Assembly (NCBI RefSeq): GCF_000373365.1
Contig: NZ_KB891181.1
Span: forward strand, 1 to 64,000
DNA length: 64,000 nucleotides
Direction of reading: 5' to 3'
Source: Parafrankia discariae
GTDB lineage: Bacteria; Actinomycetota; Actinomycetes; Frankiales; Frankiaceae
Shown here: positions 54,029-63,800 of the stretch, in pieces
How the letters are laid out: every line of letters begins with the position of its first letter
Position numbering within the stretch: the first letter of the stretch is position 1
Made by a program: the position numbers and the translations under genes
Notes under the pieces: model-generated
The model's database searches: none
What the model saw: only the letters and a program-made list of their open reading frames with translations
What the model was told of the DNA's origin: nothing

Positions 54029-55234
54029 GTGTCGTTCAGCTGGTTCGTTTCGGTCGACGACCACCTCATCGAGCCGGCGCGGCTGTGGCAGGAGCGCCTG
54101 CCGCGGCGCTGGCGCGACACCGGGCCCCGCATCGTGCGGGACGGCAAGTCGGAGTTCTGGGTCTACGAGGACCGCCAGATCGTCACCACCGGCCTCAACG
54201 CCGTGGCGGGCAAGACCCGCGAGGAGTTCTCGCCGGAGCCGATCTCGTACGAGGACATGCGGCCCGGCTGCTACGAGCCCGCGGCCCGGGTGGCGGACAT
54301 GAACCAGGGCAACGTGCTGTCCTCGATCCTGTTCCCGTCGTTCCCGCGCTACTGCGGCCAGGTCTTCCACGAGGCCAAGGACAAGGAGCTCGGGCTGCTC
54401 TGCGTGCAGGCGTGGAACGACTTCATCCTGGAGGAGTTCGGCGCGGCCTACCCCGGCCGCTTCATCCCCATGATGATCATCCCGCTGTGGGACCCGGTGG
54501 CCGCGGCGGCCGAGATCCGGCGGACGGCGGCGCGCGGCGGCCGGTCGATCGCCTTCTCGGAGAACCCGACCAAGCTCGGGCTCCCGTCGATCCACACCGA
54601 CTTCTGGGACCCGATGCTCGAGGCCTGCAACGAGACCGGCTATGTGATCTCGATGCACGTCGGGTCGTCGTCCAACCTGATCCGCACCTCGCCGGACATG
54701 CCGACGCTGGCCTTCATGGCCTACTCGGCGGCGGCGAACCAGGCCGGCACGTTGCTGGACTGGCTGTTCAGTGGCATCTTCGACCGGTTCCCGAACCTCA
54801 AGATCGCTCTTTCCGAAGGCTCGATCGGCTGGATTCCGTACTTCCTGGAGCGGGCCGAACAGGTCATCGACAAGCAGCGGTTCTGGGCGTCCCGGTTCGA
54901 CATCGACATGAACGCCTCGCACGAGCGCGGCGAGACCAAGGGCGAGGCGAAGTTCAACCTCGACACCAACATTCGCCAGCTCTTCGCCGACCATGTCTTC
55001 GGCACCTTCATCGAGGATCAGGCCGGCGTCCGTCTGCTCGACATCATCGGCGAGGACAATGTGATGCTCGAGTGCGACTATCCGCACTCGGACTCCACCT
55101 GGCCGGACACCGTGAAGCTGGCCGGCGGCTGGCTCGGGCACCTCTCCGACGAGGTCCAGCACAAAATCACGATCGGAAACGCCGCGCGCGTCTACAACTT
55201 CACGCCCGCGGACCCGGCAACCATCACGCTCTGA
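54029..55234 (+). CDS. Amidohydrolase-2-family protein (LigW/ACMSD-like)
   Basis: A 401-aa TIM-barrel hydrolase or decarboxylase of the Amidohydro_2 family. The start SVDDHLIEPARLWQERLP has the DxHxxEP variant common in actinobacterial members; later ligands are in GYVISMHVGSSS and ECDYPHSDSTWPDTV. Members include decarboxylases of aromatic acids as well as hydrolases. The GTG at 54029 follows AGGGAGGA. It is followed by a Rieske oxygenase gene, so it may act on the same ring compound. Confidence 0.88.
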   Translation: MSFSWFVSVDDHLIEPARLWQERLPRRWRDTGPRIVRDGKSEFWVYEDRQIVTTGLNAVAGKTREEFSPEPISYEDMRPGCYEPAARVADMNQGNVLSSILFPSFPRYCGQVFHEAKDKELGLLCVQAWNDFILEEFGAAYPGRFIPMMIIPLWDPVAAAAEIRRTAARGGRSIAFSENPTKLGLPSIHTDFWDPMLEACNETGYVISMHVGSSSNLIRTSPDMPTLAFMAYSAAANQAGTLLDWLFSGIFDRFPNLKIALSEGSIGWIPYFLERAEQVIDKQRFWASRFDIDMNASHERGETKGEAKFNLDTNIRQLFADHVFGTFIEDQAGVRLLDIIGEDNVMLECDYPHSDSTWPDTVKLAGGWLGHLSDEVQHKITIGNAARVYNFTPADPATITL

Positions 55235-55298
55235 GGTTCTCCGGCGTCTCACCGGCGCCGGAGGCCGCGGAGAATCGTCAGAACGACGGGAGTGGGGC

Positions 55299-56480
55299 GT
55301 GGACCGAGAGGCTTTCGACCACGAGCTGGTGCGCCGGCTGATCGACCACATCGAGAACCGGACCACCGACCAGGCGGAGTCGGTCCTCGAGGTGTCGACG
55401 GACATCTACTCGGCCGAGTACCACCGCGAGGAGGTCGAGGCGCTCTTCCTCGACCAGCCGATCGTGCTGAGCCTCTCCGGCGCCCTGGTCGGACCGGACT
55501 CCTACCGCACGGTCGACATCCTCGGGACGCCGATCCTGCTGACCAGGGACGCCACGGGCCAGGTGCGGGCGCTGGCGAACGTCTGCCGGCACCGCGGCGT
55601 GCGGCTCGTCGACGGCGCGGGCAAGGCCGCGCGGTTCAGCTGCCCGTTCCACTCCTGGAGCTACGACAACACGGGCCGGTTGGTCGGGGTGCCCTCGGCC
55701 GAGTACTTCGACGGGATGTGCCTGGCGGACAAGGGCCTCGTCGAGCTCCCGGTCGCCGAGGGCTACGGGCTCATCGTCGGGCGGCTGCGCCCCGGCCAGC
55801 CGCTCGACATCGACGACTACCTCGGCCCGCGGCTGGCCGGCGAGCTGGAGATGCTCGACTTCGCGGGCTGGGAGCAGCACAGCGAGCCGCACCCGCACGA
55901 GGTCACCGCGAACTGGAAGGTCACCCTCGACACCTTCCGGGAGAACTACCACTTCAACTACCTGCACCGGAAGACGCTGCGCACCTACGCCTACGGCGGG
56001 GTGCTGACCTTCGACCCGCTGGGGCGGCACCTGCGCAACGCCTCGGCGCTGCGTTCCATCGACGCGCTGCGCGACACCCCGGAAAGCGAGTGGGGAGATG
56101 TGACGCAGCACTTCAGCCCGCAGTACTCGCTGTTCCCCAACACCTGTCTGACTTTCGACAGCCGGCACGTCGAGCTGTGGCAGATCCTGCCCGTCGACAG
56201 CACCACGTCGCGGGTCCTGCACTCGGTCTACCTGCGTCCCGGGCTGTCCGCCGAGGAGCGGACCAAGGCCGTCGACATGGCACCGTGGATCTGCGAGACG
56301 GTGGTGGACGGCGAGGACTTCTGGGTCGCCGGCCGCACGGAGCCCGGCCTGCGGGCCGGGATCGTCGACACGGTGGTGTTCGGGCGCAACGAGCCGGCTC
56401 CACAGCACCTGCACCGGGGCTTCACCGAGACGATCCGGGCGTACCGGGAGCGCCGGGCCGCGCCGGCCGGCGGGAAGTGA
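55299..56480 (+). CDS. Rieske-type ring-hydroxylating oxygenase, alpha subunit
   Basis: A 393-aa oxygenase with an N-terminal Rieske domain, C96-x-H98 ... C115-x2-H118 (NVCRHRGVRL, SCPFHSWSYDNTG), and a C-terminal catalytic domain. The mononuclear iron site is expected in DTFRENYHFNYLHRKTLRT, with its two His. No beta subunit of standard type is next to it, but the following NTF2-like gene may fill that role. GTG start at 55299 with GGGAGTGGGG upstream. Reductase and ferredoxin partners: the 3Fe-4S type ferredoxin at 57013 is the nearest candidate. Confidence 0.92.
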   Translation: MDREAFDHELVRRLIDHIENRTTDQAESVLEVSTDIYSAEYHREEVEALFLDQPIVLSLSGALVGPDSYRTVDILGTPILLTRDATGQVRALANVCRHRGVRLVDGAGKAARFSCPFHSWSYDNTGRLVGVPSAEYFDGMCLADKGLVELPVAEGYGLIVGRLRPGQPLDIDDYLGPRLAGELEMLDFAGWEQHSEPHPHEVTANWKVTLDTFRENYHFNYLHRKTLRTYAYGGVLTFDPLGRHLRNASALRSIDALRDTPESEWGDVTQHFSPQYSLFPNTCLTFDSRHVELWQILPVDSTTSRVLHSVYLRPGLSAEERTKAVDMAPWICETVVDGEDFWVAGRTEPGLRAGIVDTVVFGRNEPAPQHLHRGFTETIRAYRERRAAPAGGK

Positions 56481-56481
56481 C

Positions 56482-56913
56482 GTGAGCGCCGAGGAGGCCG
56501 AGGAGAAGGACCCCGTCGCGATCGTCGAGGAGCTGGCGCGGCGGTTCCTGGCCGCCGACGCGGCCGGGGCGTTCGCGCTGTTCGACCCGGAGATCCGGAT
56601 GCAGCAGCCCGCGTCCCTGCCGCACGGCGGCTGGTACGAGGGCCACGCCGGCGCGCGCCGGATGGGCGTCGAGTTCGGCCGGTACTGGACCCGGGTGATC
56701 AGCCCACCCAGGATCTCCGGATGCGGTGACCTGGTCGTCCAGCTGACCACACAGACCTGGACGGCGACGTCCACCGGCCGCTCGGCGACGGTCGACGTCG
56801 TCGAGCTGATCACGGTGACGGCCGGGCTGGTCCGCGAGATCCGGGTTTTCCAGCAGGACACCCATCTGCTGCTCGGGACACTCGACCGGCCCGGGGCATC
56901 TGGCGCCCGCTGA
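56482..56913 (+). CDS. NTF2-like / SnoaL-type protein
   Basis: A 143-aa protein with the NTF2-like cone fold by pattern: VEELARRFLAADAAGAFALF, then LFDPEIRMQQPASLPHGGWY, EGHAGARRMGVEFGRYW, and late strands TWTATSTGRSATVDVVELIT and IRVFQQDTHLLLGTL. Ring-hydroxylating dioxygenase beta subunits share this fold, which makes it a possible small subunit of the Rieske oxygenase one base upstream. Ketosteroid-isomerase-like enzymes are the other option. GTG start at 56482. Confidence 0.8.
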   Translation: MSAEEAEEKDPVAIVEELARRFLAADAAGAFALFDPEIRMQQPASLPHGGWYEGHAGARRMGVEFGRYWTRVISPPRISGCGDLVVQLTTQTWTATSTGRSATVDVVELITVTAGLVREIRVFQQDTHLLLGTLDRPGASGAR

Positions 56914-56939
56914 GTCCACCACCCGGCTGAGTCCACCCG

Positions 56940-56997
56940 GAACCGGAACCGGCCCGCCGACCCGTGACAGCACGGGTCGGCGGGCCGGTTCCGGTTC
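56940..56997. terminator. 27-bp perfect hairpin, bidirectional terminator
   Basis: Arms 56940-56966 and 56971-56997 are fully complementary over 27 base pairs with a four-base loop (ACAG). It lies between the convergent ends of the NTF2-like and ferredoxin genes and should stop transcription from both sides. It is the longest perfect stem in the window. Confidence 0.85.
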
Positions 56998-57022
56998 AGT
57001 CGCTGTTCCGGTTCAGTCGCTG
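56989..57022. repeat. 17-bp tandem duplication over the ferredoxin stop
   Basis: TTCCGGTTCAGTCGCTG is present twice, end to end. The right copy contains the stop and last codons of the leftward ferredoxin gene, and the left copy overlaps the hairpin arm. A local duplication that copied the gene end is the simplest reading. Confidence 0.85.
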
Positions 57023-57204
57023 ATGGTGATCGCGCGCTCCGGGCAGTTGCGGGCGGCGTCCGCCGCCTGTTCGGCCAGCTCCGCCGGGATCTCCGACAGG
57101 ATGACCGTGCCGTGGCCCTGCTCGTCCAACTCGAAGACGCCGGGGCTGATGTCCCAACAACGCGCGTGACCCTCACAGCGGTCCGGGTCGACCTCGATAC
57201 GCAC
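57013..57204 (-). CDS. Small 3Fe-4S-type ferredoxin (P450/oxygenase partner)
   Basis: A 63-aa ferredoxin: DPDRCEGHARCWDISPGVFE and ARNCPERAITI. Ligand cysteines C10, C16 and C54 are present, and His13 stands where 4Fe-4S proteins have Cys, as in P450-linked actinobacterial ferredoxins. GTG 57204 with GAAGGAGG upstream is a strong start. It probably serves the P450 at 39779 or the Rieske oxygenase. An SDR gene lies upstream on the same strand. Confidence 0.92.
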   Translation of the reverse strand: MRIEVDPDRCEGHARCWDISPGVFELDEQGHGTVILSEIPAELAEQAADAARNCPERAITISD

Positions 57205-57298
57205 AGGTCCTCCTTCGCTCGTGGCCCGGTGGCGGCCGTTTCGCTCGTGGCCCGGTGGCGGCCGTGCCGCCGGGTCGGCCGGAAAGCGTGGTGTCCGG

Positions 57299-58114
57299 TC
57301 AGAACGTGGCGGACAGGGCCCACGGCCCGTCCGGGAACGGCCTGCCAAGGTATTCCATGCTGTAGGTGATACGCCCGGTCAACTCGGCGGGGTTCCCGCT
57401 GCACAGCAGCAGGGCCGCCTCGGCCATGGCCTCGTCCGGCTCCACCGGGGCGTTGTCCGGGGTGTGCGGCGAGACGGCGGCGACGCCGGGCGTCATGACC
57501 AGCCCGGACGTCCCGAGCGCGTTCACGGCCACCCCGGTGCCCGCCAGCTCCGCGGCCAGACCGGTGGACAGCCGATCCAGCGCGGCCTTGCACATGCCGT
57601 ACGGGACGCACCCGTCGCTGGCCCACTCCGGATAGGGCGGGCCGATCGGGTGCCGGGCCTGTTTTGACGTGATGTTCACGATCCAGCCCTGCCCGCGGCT
57701 GACCATTCCGGGAACCACCAGCTGGCAGAGCCGGAACGGGGTGTGGACCATCATCTGGAACATCAGCCCGTAACGGCGCGGCGGGATGTCGAGCGCCGGC
57801 CCGTAGAAGTTGACCCCGGCGTTGTTGACCAGAATGTCGGCCGGGCCGACGGCCGCCTGCGCGCGCTCGATGATCGTCTCGACGTCGTCGGGCGCGGTGA
57901 GGTCGGCGGGAACGGCGACGGCGTGACCGCCGCCGGCCCTGATGCTCTCGATCACCTCGGTGATCGAGCCGGGCAGCCGGGAGGTACCCGCGTCGACCGT
58001 GCGCGCGACCAGCGCGACCGCGGCCCCCTCCGCGGCCAGGCGCGTCGCGACGCGCGACCCGATCCCGCGACTGGCGCCGGTGACTATGGCTACGCGGCCA
58101 TCCAACGATCCCAC
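57299..58114 (-). CDS. SDR-family NAD(P)-dependent oxidoreductase 2
   Basis: About 271 aa. VAIVTGASRGIGSRVATRL binds the cofactor, ILVNNAGVNFYGPAL follows, catalytic Ser lies in WIVNITSKQA and the Y-x3-K is YGMCKAALDRLSTGL. It has a C-terminal extension (TGRITYSMEYLGRPF) not seen in SDR1. The GTG at 58114 with GAGG upstream is preferred. The divergent gap to the alcohol dehydrogenase holds a TGAG-CTTACT type site. The substrate is unknown. Confidence 0.9.
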   Translation of the reverse strand: MGSLDGRVAIVTGASRGIGSRVATRLAAEGAAVALVARTVDAGTSRLPGSITEVIESIRAGGGHAVAVPADLTAPDDVETIIERAQAAVGPADILVNNAGVNFYGPALDIPPRRYGLMFQMMVHTPFRLCQLVVPGMVSRGQGWIVNITSKQARHPIGPPYPEWASDGCVPYGMCKAALDRLSTGLAAELAGTGVAVNALGTSGLVMTPGVAAVSPHTPDNAPVEPDEAMAEAALLLCSGNPAELTGRITYSMEYLGRPFPDGPWALSATF

Positions 58115-58349
58115 GAGAACCTCACGATCGACGTCGTCGCGCCGGGCCCGGCACGCCAGGGACGGATCCGTAGGGCGCCATGCTAACAGGGTGCTCACAT
58201 ACTTACCTGCCCAGAGCGGAGCTGGGCGCAATATAAGCAGGCCTGTCGGCGAGCCTCTTGTGGAGTGAGCGGTTACTGAATATCCTCGGCGTTGCGCGCG
58301 GCCCCCGTCACGATCCCTGGGGCCGGCGGTGCTGACAGGAGGGTCGCCG
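58115..58349. promoter_or_regulatory. Divergent SDR/alcohol dehydrogenase promoter region with operator-like site
   Basis: TGAGCGGTTACT at 58266-58277 matches the proposed TetR site (AGTGAGCGGTTACT is near-palindromic). A second, weaker element, GTGCTCACATACTTACC, is at 58191-58207. The segment between (ATATAAGCAG) is AT-rich and could hold a -10 element. Confidence 0.5.
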
Positions 58350-59426
58350 GTGCGGGTCGCCGTCGCGTACGAGGCCGGGAAGCCGCTGGTAGTCGAGGAT
58401 CTCGACCAGCCTGCCGTGGGCCCGCGGGATGTGCTCGTGCGCATCGCCGCGAGCGGTATCTGCCACACCGATCTCCACGTCATCAACGGGCAGTCGCCGC
58501 TGCCGCTGCCGATCGTTCCCGGTCACGAGGCGTGCGGTGTGGTCGAGGAGGTGGGCGCCGAGGTCCGCCGGGTGAAGGTCGGCCAGCGGGTGCTCGCCGC
58601 CGTCTCGCCGGCCTGCGGCACCTGCTGGTGGTGCGTCAACGGCATGTCGAACCACTGTGAGCTCGGCGGGCCGGTCAAGGCGGCGCCGCGGTTCACCCTG
58701 GCCGACGGCCGCACGGCGGCCGCCGTGTGCGGCTGCGGCACGTTCGCCGAGGCGATGGTGGTCGACGAGGCCTCGGTCGTGCCGACCGCCACCGACCTGG
58801 CCGACGAGGAACTGGCGCTGCTCGGCTGCGGGGTGACCACCGGGCTCGGCGCGGCCCTCATCACCGCCGGGGTGACCCCCGGCTCGTCCGTCGCGGTGAT
58901 CGGCTGTGGCGGGGTCGGGCAGTCGGTGATCCAGGGCGCGCGCATCTCGGGGGCGGCCACCATCATCGGTGTCGACCTCGTGCCCGGCCGCCGGGAGGCC
59001 AGCCTGCGGGCCGGTGCCACCCATGTGGTCGACCCGGCGCGGGCCGACCCGGTCGAGCAGGTGCGCGCGCTGACCGAGGGGCGCGGGGTGGACTTCAGCT
59101 TCGAGGTCGTCGGGCTGCCCGACCTGATGGTGCAGGCCTTCGACATGGCCCGTAAGCAGGGGGTGGTCACGCTGGTCGGCATGCCGTCCACGACGGCGAC
59201 CCTGACCCTGCCGGCCATCTCGGCGATCTTCTCCGGCAAGCGGCTCGCCGGTTCCGTGGTCGGCGGTGCCCAGATCCTGCGTGACCTGCCGCGGTTCATC
59301 CGGCTGGCCGAGACCGGCCGGCTCGACCTGGGCGCGATGGTGTCCAACCGGATCCGGCTGGACGACATCAACGAGGGCATCGCCCTGCTCGACCGCGCCG
59401 AGGGCACCCGGACCGTGATCATCTAG
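58350..59426 (+). CDS. Zinc-dependent alcohol dehydrogenase (MDR family)
   Basis: A 358-aa medium-chain dehydrogenase. Catalytic zinc ligands: C in SGICHTDLHV, H and E in GHEACGVVEEVG. Structural zinc: SPACGTCWWCVNGMSNHCEL with four cysteines. Cofactor loop: VAVIGCGGVGQSVIQGA. GTG 58350 with AGGAGGG upstream is preferred to the frame start at 58329. Similar enzymes oxidise long-chain or cyclic alcohols; here it would act before the aldehyde dehydrogenases. Confidence 0.93.
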   Translation: MRVAVAYEAGKPLVVEDLDQPAVGPRDVLVRIAASGICHTDLHVINGQSPLPLPIVPGHEACGVVEEVGAEVRRVKVGQRVLAAVSPACGTCWWCVNGMSNHCELGGPVKAAPRFTLADGRTAAAVCGCGTFAEAMVVDEASVVPTATDLADEELALLGCGVTTGLGAALITAGVTPGSSVAVIGCGGVGQSVIQGARISGAATIIGVDLVPGRREASLRAGATHVVDPARADPVEQVRALTEGRGVDFSFEVVGLPDLMVQAFDMARKQGVVTLVGMPSTTATLTLPAISAIFSGKRLAGSVVGGAQILRDLPRFIRLAETGRLDLGAMVSNRIRLDDINEGIALLDRAEGTRTVII

Positions 59427-59536
59427 CGGCGGTCGTCGGAAGGTGGCGCCGAGGGGCGACCGCGGGTGACCCTCGGAACGGGGTTCGCCGCCGGGGCGGC
59501 GGGCGCGCCGCCGACGTGTCGGGAGGAAAGGCGAAT

Positions 59537-60817
59537 ATGACCGATCGCACTCTGATCCGGAACGCGAAGATAATCACCTGCTCCGCTCCCGGCACCGACT
59601 CCGCTCCCGGCACCGGCACCGGGCCGGCTGTCATCGCCGACGGTGACCTCCTGATCGAGGGCGACCGGATCGCGCGGGTGGCGGCGGGGCGGATCGAGAT
59701 CGACTCGGGCTCGGCCCGGGTCGTCGACCTGCACGGGGCGACCGTCTTACCCGGGCTCGGCGACGCCCACGTGCACATGAGCTGGCCGCTCGACTTCGTC
59801 TTCGACCACGTCGCCGTCGCGAACGCGCCGGCCGCGCCGCACGCGCTCGACGTCGCCGCCGTGGCCCGGACGTTCCTGGAGAGCGGCTACACCCTCGTCG
59901 TCGGGGCCGGTGTCTCCCAGCCGCTCGACGACGTGCGCACCAGGGACGCGATCGAGCGGGGCCTCATCCCCGGCCCGCGGGTCGTCCCGAGCGGCACGAT
60001 GATCACCGAGCGGGGCGCGATCAGCGCGGACACCGGGATGACCACCGTCGTCTCCGACGCCCGGGACCTCCGCGAGGCCGTCTCCCGCCAGTGCGACACC
60101 GGCGTCAGGGCGCTGAAACTGTTCGTCTCCGGGGACGGCATCGTCCCCGAGTACCCTTCCGACGACCTCTACATGAACGACGAGATGCTGGCCGCGGCCG
60201 TCGACGAGGCCGACCGGTACGGGGCGTTCATCACGGTGCACGCCCGCGGGTCGGACAGCGTCGCGATGGCGGCGCGCACCGGGGTCCGGGTCATCCACCA
60301 CGCCTGCTTCCTCGACGACAAGGCGGTGCGCGAGCTCGAGGCCCGCCGGGACGACGTCTGGGTGTGCCCCGGCCTGCACTACCTGTACGCCATGGTCAGC
60401 GGCCACGCCGAGCCCTGGGGCGTCACCGCGGAGAAGATCGAGCGCTCGGGCTACGAGAGGGAGTTCCGCGCCCAGGTCGAGGGCATCGGCCTGCTGCGCG
60501 CGGCGGGCATCCGCATCCTGGCCGGCGGCGACTTCGGCCACCAGTGGACGAGGCACGGCACCTACGCGGCCGAGCTGCAGCGTTACGTGGAGCTGGTCGG
60601 CATGTCACCGCAGGAGGCGATCGACACGGCGACCCGGAACCTGGGCCCGCTGGTGGGCCTGGATGTCGGCCAGGTCCGCGCGGGTCACCTCGCCGACCTG
60701 CTGATCGTCGACGGCGACCCGCTCGTCGACATCACCGTGCTGCAGGATCCCGACCGCCGCCGCGCGGTGGTCAAGGGCGGGGAGTTCGCGTATGTGAACC
60801 CGCGGATGTTCCCGTGA
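59537..60817 (+). CDS. Imidazolonepropionase-like amidohydrolase
   Basis: A 426-aa metal-dependent hydrolase. Metal ligands are visible in GLGDAHVHMSW (HxH), ALKLFVSGDG (possible carbamylated Lys), FITVHARGSDS, VIHHACFLDD and LAGGDFGHQW (late Asp). The N- and C-terminal beta domain (DRTLIRNAKIITCSA; HLADLLIVDGDPLVDITVLQ) is complete. GGAGGAAAGG precedes the ATG. The stop overlaps the next gene (GTGA). The substrate could be a cyclic amide or lactone-like intermediate. Confidence 0.88.
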   Translation: MTDRTLIRNAKIITCSAPGTDSAPGTGTGPAVIADGDLLIEGDRIARVAAGRIEIDSGSARVVDLHGATVLPGLGDAHVHMSWPLDFVFDHVAVANAPAAPHALDVAAVARTFLESGYTLVVGAGVSQPLDDVRTRDAIERGLIPGPRVVPSGTMITERGAISADTGMTTVVSDARDLREAVSRQCDTGVRALKLFVSGDGIVPEYPSDDLYMNDEMLAAAVDEADRYGAFITVHARGSDSVAMAARTGVRVIHHACFLDDKAVRELEARRDDVWVCPGLHYLYAMVSGHAEPWGVTAEKIERSGYEREFRAQVEGIGLLRAAGIRILAGGDFGHQWTRHGTYAAELQRYVELVGMSPQEAIDTATRNLGPLVGLDVGQVRAGHLADLLIVDGDPLVDITVLQDPDRRRAVVKGGEFAYVNPRMFP

Positions 60818-63800
60818 CCGGGGTGACCGGCGAGCCCGCGGCGGCCGGTGACGTGATCGAGGCGTCCCCGTCGGAGGGGCCGCTCGTCGCCGATCCGCCT
60901 GCGGCCGAGCCCCCCGTGCCCGCCCCGCCCGCTGCGGCGCTGCTCTCGGGCGTCGAGACCGTGGCGCGCCTGCTCGTGCTGCGCGAGCGGCTGGACGCCC
61001 GCGACGGCCTGACCACCGCGACGATGGTGTCGGGCTATCCGGGCTCGCCGCTGGGCACGTTCGACCTGACCCTGGACAAGCTCGGCGACCAGCTGGCCGA
61101 GCACCGCGTCCTGCACCGGCCGGGGCTGAACGAGGAGCTCGGCGCCGCCGTGGTGTGGGGCAGCCAGATGGGCGCGGTCAGCGGCTACGCCGGCGTCGAC
61201 GGCGTCGTCGGCGCCTGGTACGGCAAGACCCCGGGCCTCGACCGGTGCGGGGACGTCCTGCGGCACGCCAACGCCATGGGCGCCGGCCCGAACGGCGGCG
61301 TCGTGATGTTCTGCGGCGACGACCCGACCGCCAAGTCGTCCACGCTGCCCTGCGACAGCCAGTACACGTTTGAGGACGCCTGCGTCCCGGTGCTGTATCC
61401 CGGTGACCAGCAGGAGGTCCTCGACCTGGGCGTGCACGCCTACCGGCTGTCCCGGTACGGCGGCTCCTGGGTGGGAATGAAGATCGTCACGGCGGTGGCG
61501 GACGGCATCGGCAGCGTCGACCTCGACCTTGCCCGGCACACCCCGGAGGATCCCGAGGACATCCTGGTCGACGGCGTGCCGTGGCGGCACCGGCCGCAGG
61601 CCAAGGTCGGTCCGCACGCGGTGCCCGGCCAGGAGGCGCTCGTCGTCGACCACCGGCTGCGCGCCGCGCAGGCCTACGTCCGGCACAACGGCCTGGACCG
61701 GGTGGTCGGCGCCGGGCCGGGCGCGCCGCTGGGCGTCGTGTGCGCCGGCAAGACGTACTTCGACGTGGTCCAGGCGTTCGCCGATCTCGGTGTCCGCCCC
61801 GGCGACCTGGCCGCGGCCGGGGTCCGCGTGCTCAAGCTGGCGATGACGTACCCGGTGGTCGAGAGCACCGTCGTCGAGTTCGCCCGGTCGGTCGAGGAGA
61901 TCCTCGTCGTCGAGGAGAAGCGGCCGTTCGTCGAGACGCAGCTGCGCTCGATCCTGCACCAGGCCGGGATCACGGCTCCCGTCGCCGGCAAGAAGGACCT
62001 GGACGGGCGCGCGCTGCTGTCGACGGTCGGTGAGCTGGACCCGGCCGCGGTCGGCAGGGCCCTCGTCCGGGTCCGCCCGGCGCTGGCCGCCGGCCGGCGC
62101 GACGAGCCGCGGCGGACGGCGCTGCCGCTGCTCGCGCTGCCGTCCCGCCCGCCGGGCTTCTGCAGCGGCTGCCCGCACAACCGCTCGACGGTCTTCCCGG
62201 ACGGCGCCCTCGTCGGCGGCGGCGTCGGCTGCCACGGGATCATGTACTTCGAGACCCGGCACCAGGGCATGACCAGCCTGCCGCCGACCCCGATGGGCGC
62301 CGAGGGCGTGCCGTGGATCGGGCTGGCGCCGTTCGTCGACGAGCCGCACCTCATCCAGAACCTCGGCGACGGCACGCTGAGCCATTCGGGCATCCTGGCG
62401 ATCCGGGCGAGCGTCGCCGCCGGGGTCGCCGTCACGTTCAAGATCCTGTACAACACCGCGGTCGCCATGACCGGCGGCCAGGACGTCGTCGGGCTGATGG
62501 ACGTCCCGGCGATGACCCGGGCGCTGGAGGCCGAGGGCGTGCGCCGCGTCGTGGTGTGCGCCGAGGATCCGAAGCGCTACGGCCGCCGGGCCCGCTGGGC
62601 GCCGGGCGTCAGGGTGCTCGGGCGGGACCACCTCCCGGAGGTGCAGGAGGAACTGCGGGGCGTGGCCGGCGTCAGCGTGATCATCTACGACCAGCGCTGC
62701 GCGGCGGAGTCGCGGCGGCTGCGCAAACGCGGGCTGCTGCCCGAGCCGCCCCGGCGGGTCGTCATCAACGAGGCCGTCTGCGAGGGCTGCGGCGACTGCG
62801 GCGCCAAGAGCAACTGCCTGTCGGTGCTCCCGGTGGAGACCGAGCTCGGCGTGAAGCGGCGCGTCGACGACCTGTCCTGCAACCGCGACTACACCTGCCT
62901 GGACGGCGACTGCCCGTCCTTCGTCACCGTGCAGCCCCGGTCGCGGACCTGGCCGTGGACGAGATCCCCGGCGCAGCGTCAGGCCCGCCGCGCGGCGAAG
63001 GCCAGGCGGGCCGCGGCGGCCGGCGGGACCGATGGCGCGGCCGGCGGGACAGGCGGGTCGGGGTCGGCGCGGCCGGCGCTGCCCGCCGGCACCCTGCCGG
63101 TGCCCGCCAACCCGGGCGTCGACGGCCAGTACGGCATCTACGTCACCGGCATCGGCGGGACGGGCATCATCACCGCCAGCCGGATCCTCGCGGCCGCGGC
63201 CGAGTCGGCCGGCCTCGTCGTCGGCGGTGTGGACCAGACCGGCCTGTCGCAGAAGGCCGGGGCCGTGGTCTCCCACCTGCACCTGGCGGCGACCAGGGCC
63301 GAGATCGGCTCGGCGACGGTCGGCCCGGGCGGGGCCGACCTCTACCTCTCCGGCGACATCCTGCAGGCCGCCGGCGGGCCGCAGCTGGAACGGGTCCGCC
63401 CCGGCCACACCGTGGCGGTCGTCGAGACCGAGCTGACCCCGACCACGCCGATGCTCCAGGGCGGCGTGACCGCGCCCGACGACGCGCAGCTGCGCCGGGC
63501 GATCACCGACCAGGTCGGCCCCGAGCGGGTCGCCTTCATCGCCGGGCGGCGGATCGCCGAGCGGGTGTTCGCCGACCAGCTCCTCGGCAACGTCGTCCTG
63601 CTCGGCGCCGCCTTCCAGCTCGGCGGGCTGCCGTTCACGCTGGACGACGTCGAGCACGCGATGCGCCGGCAGGGCCGGGCCGCGGCGAAGAACCGGGAGG
63701 CCTTCGAGTGGGGCCGCTGGGCCGCGCACGACCCGGCGGCCGCCGAGGCCAGCCTCGCCGGGCCCGCGGGTGCGGGGTCCGCTGGCAGCGGGACCACCGG

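Noticed and set aside
52481-55405. 974-codon minus-strand open frame across two acyl-CoA dehydrogenase genes
   Set aside because: No domain-like sequence; it covers several genes with clear motifs on the plus strand and an intergenic terminator.
60685-63729. Long open frame (over 1000 codons) on the minus strand opposite the ferredoxin oxidoreductase gene
   Set aside because: It is the antisense shadow of a real coding strand with GC-rich third positions; the plus frame has TPP and Fe-S motifs and the minus frame has only Arg/Gly/Val-rich sequence.
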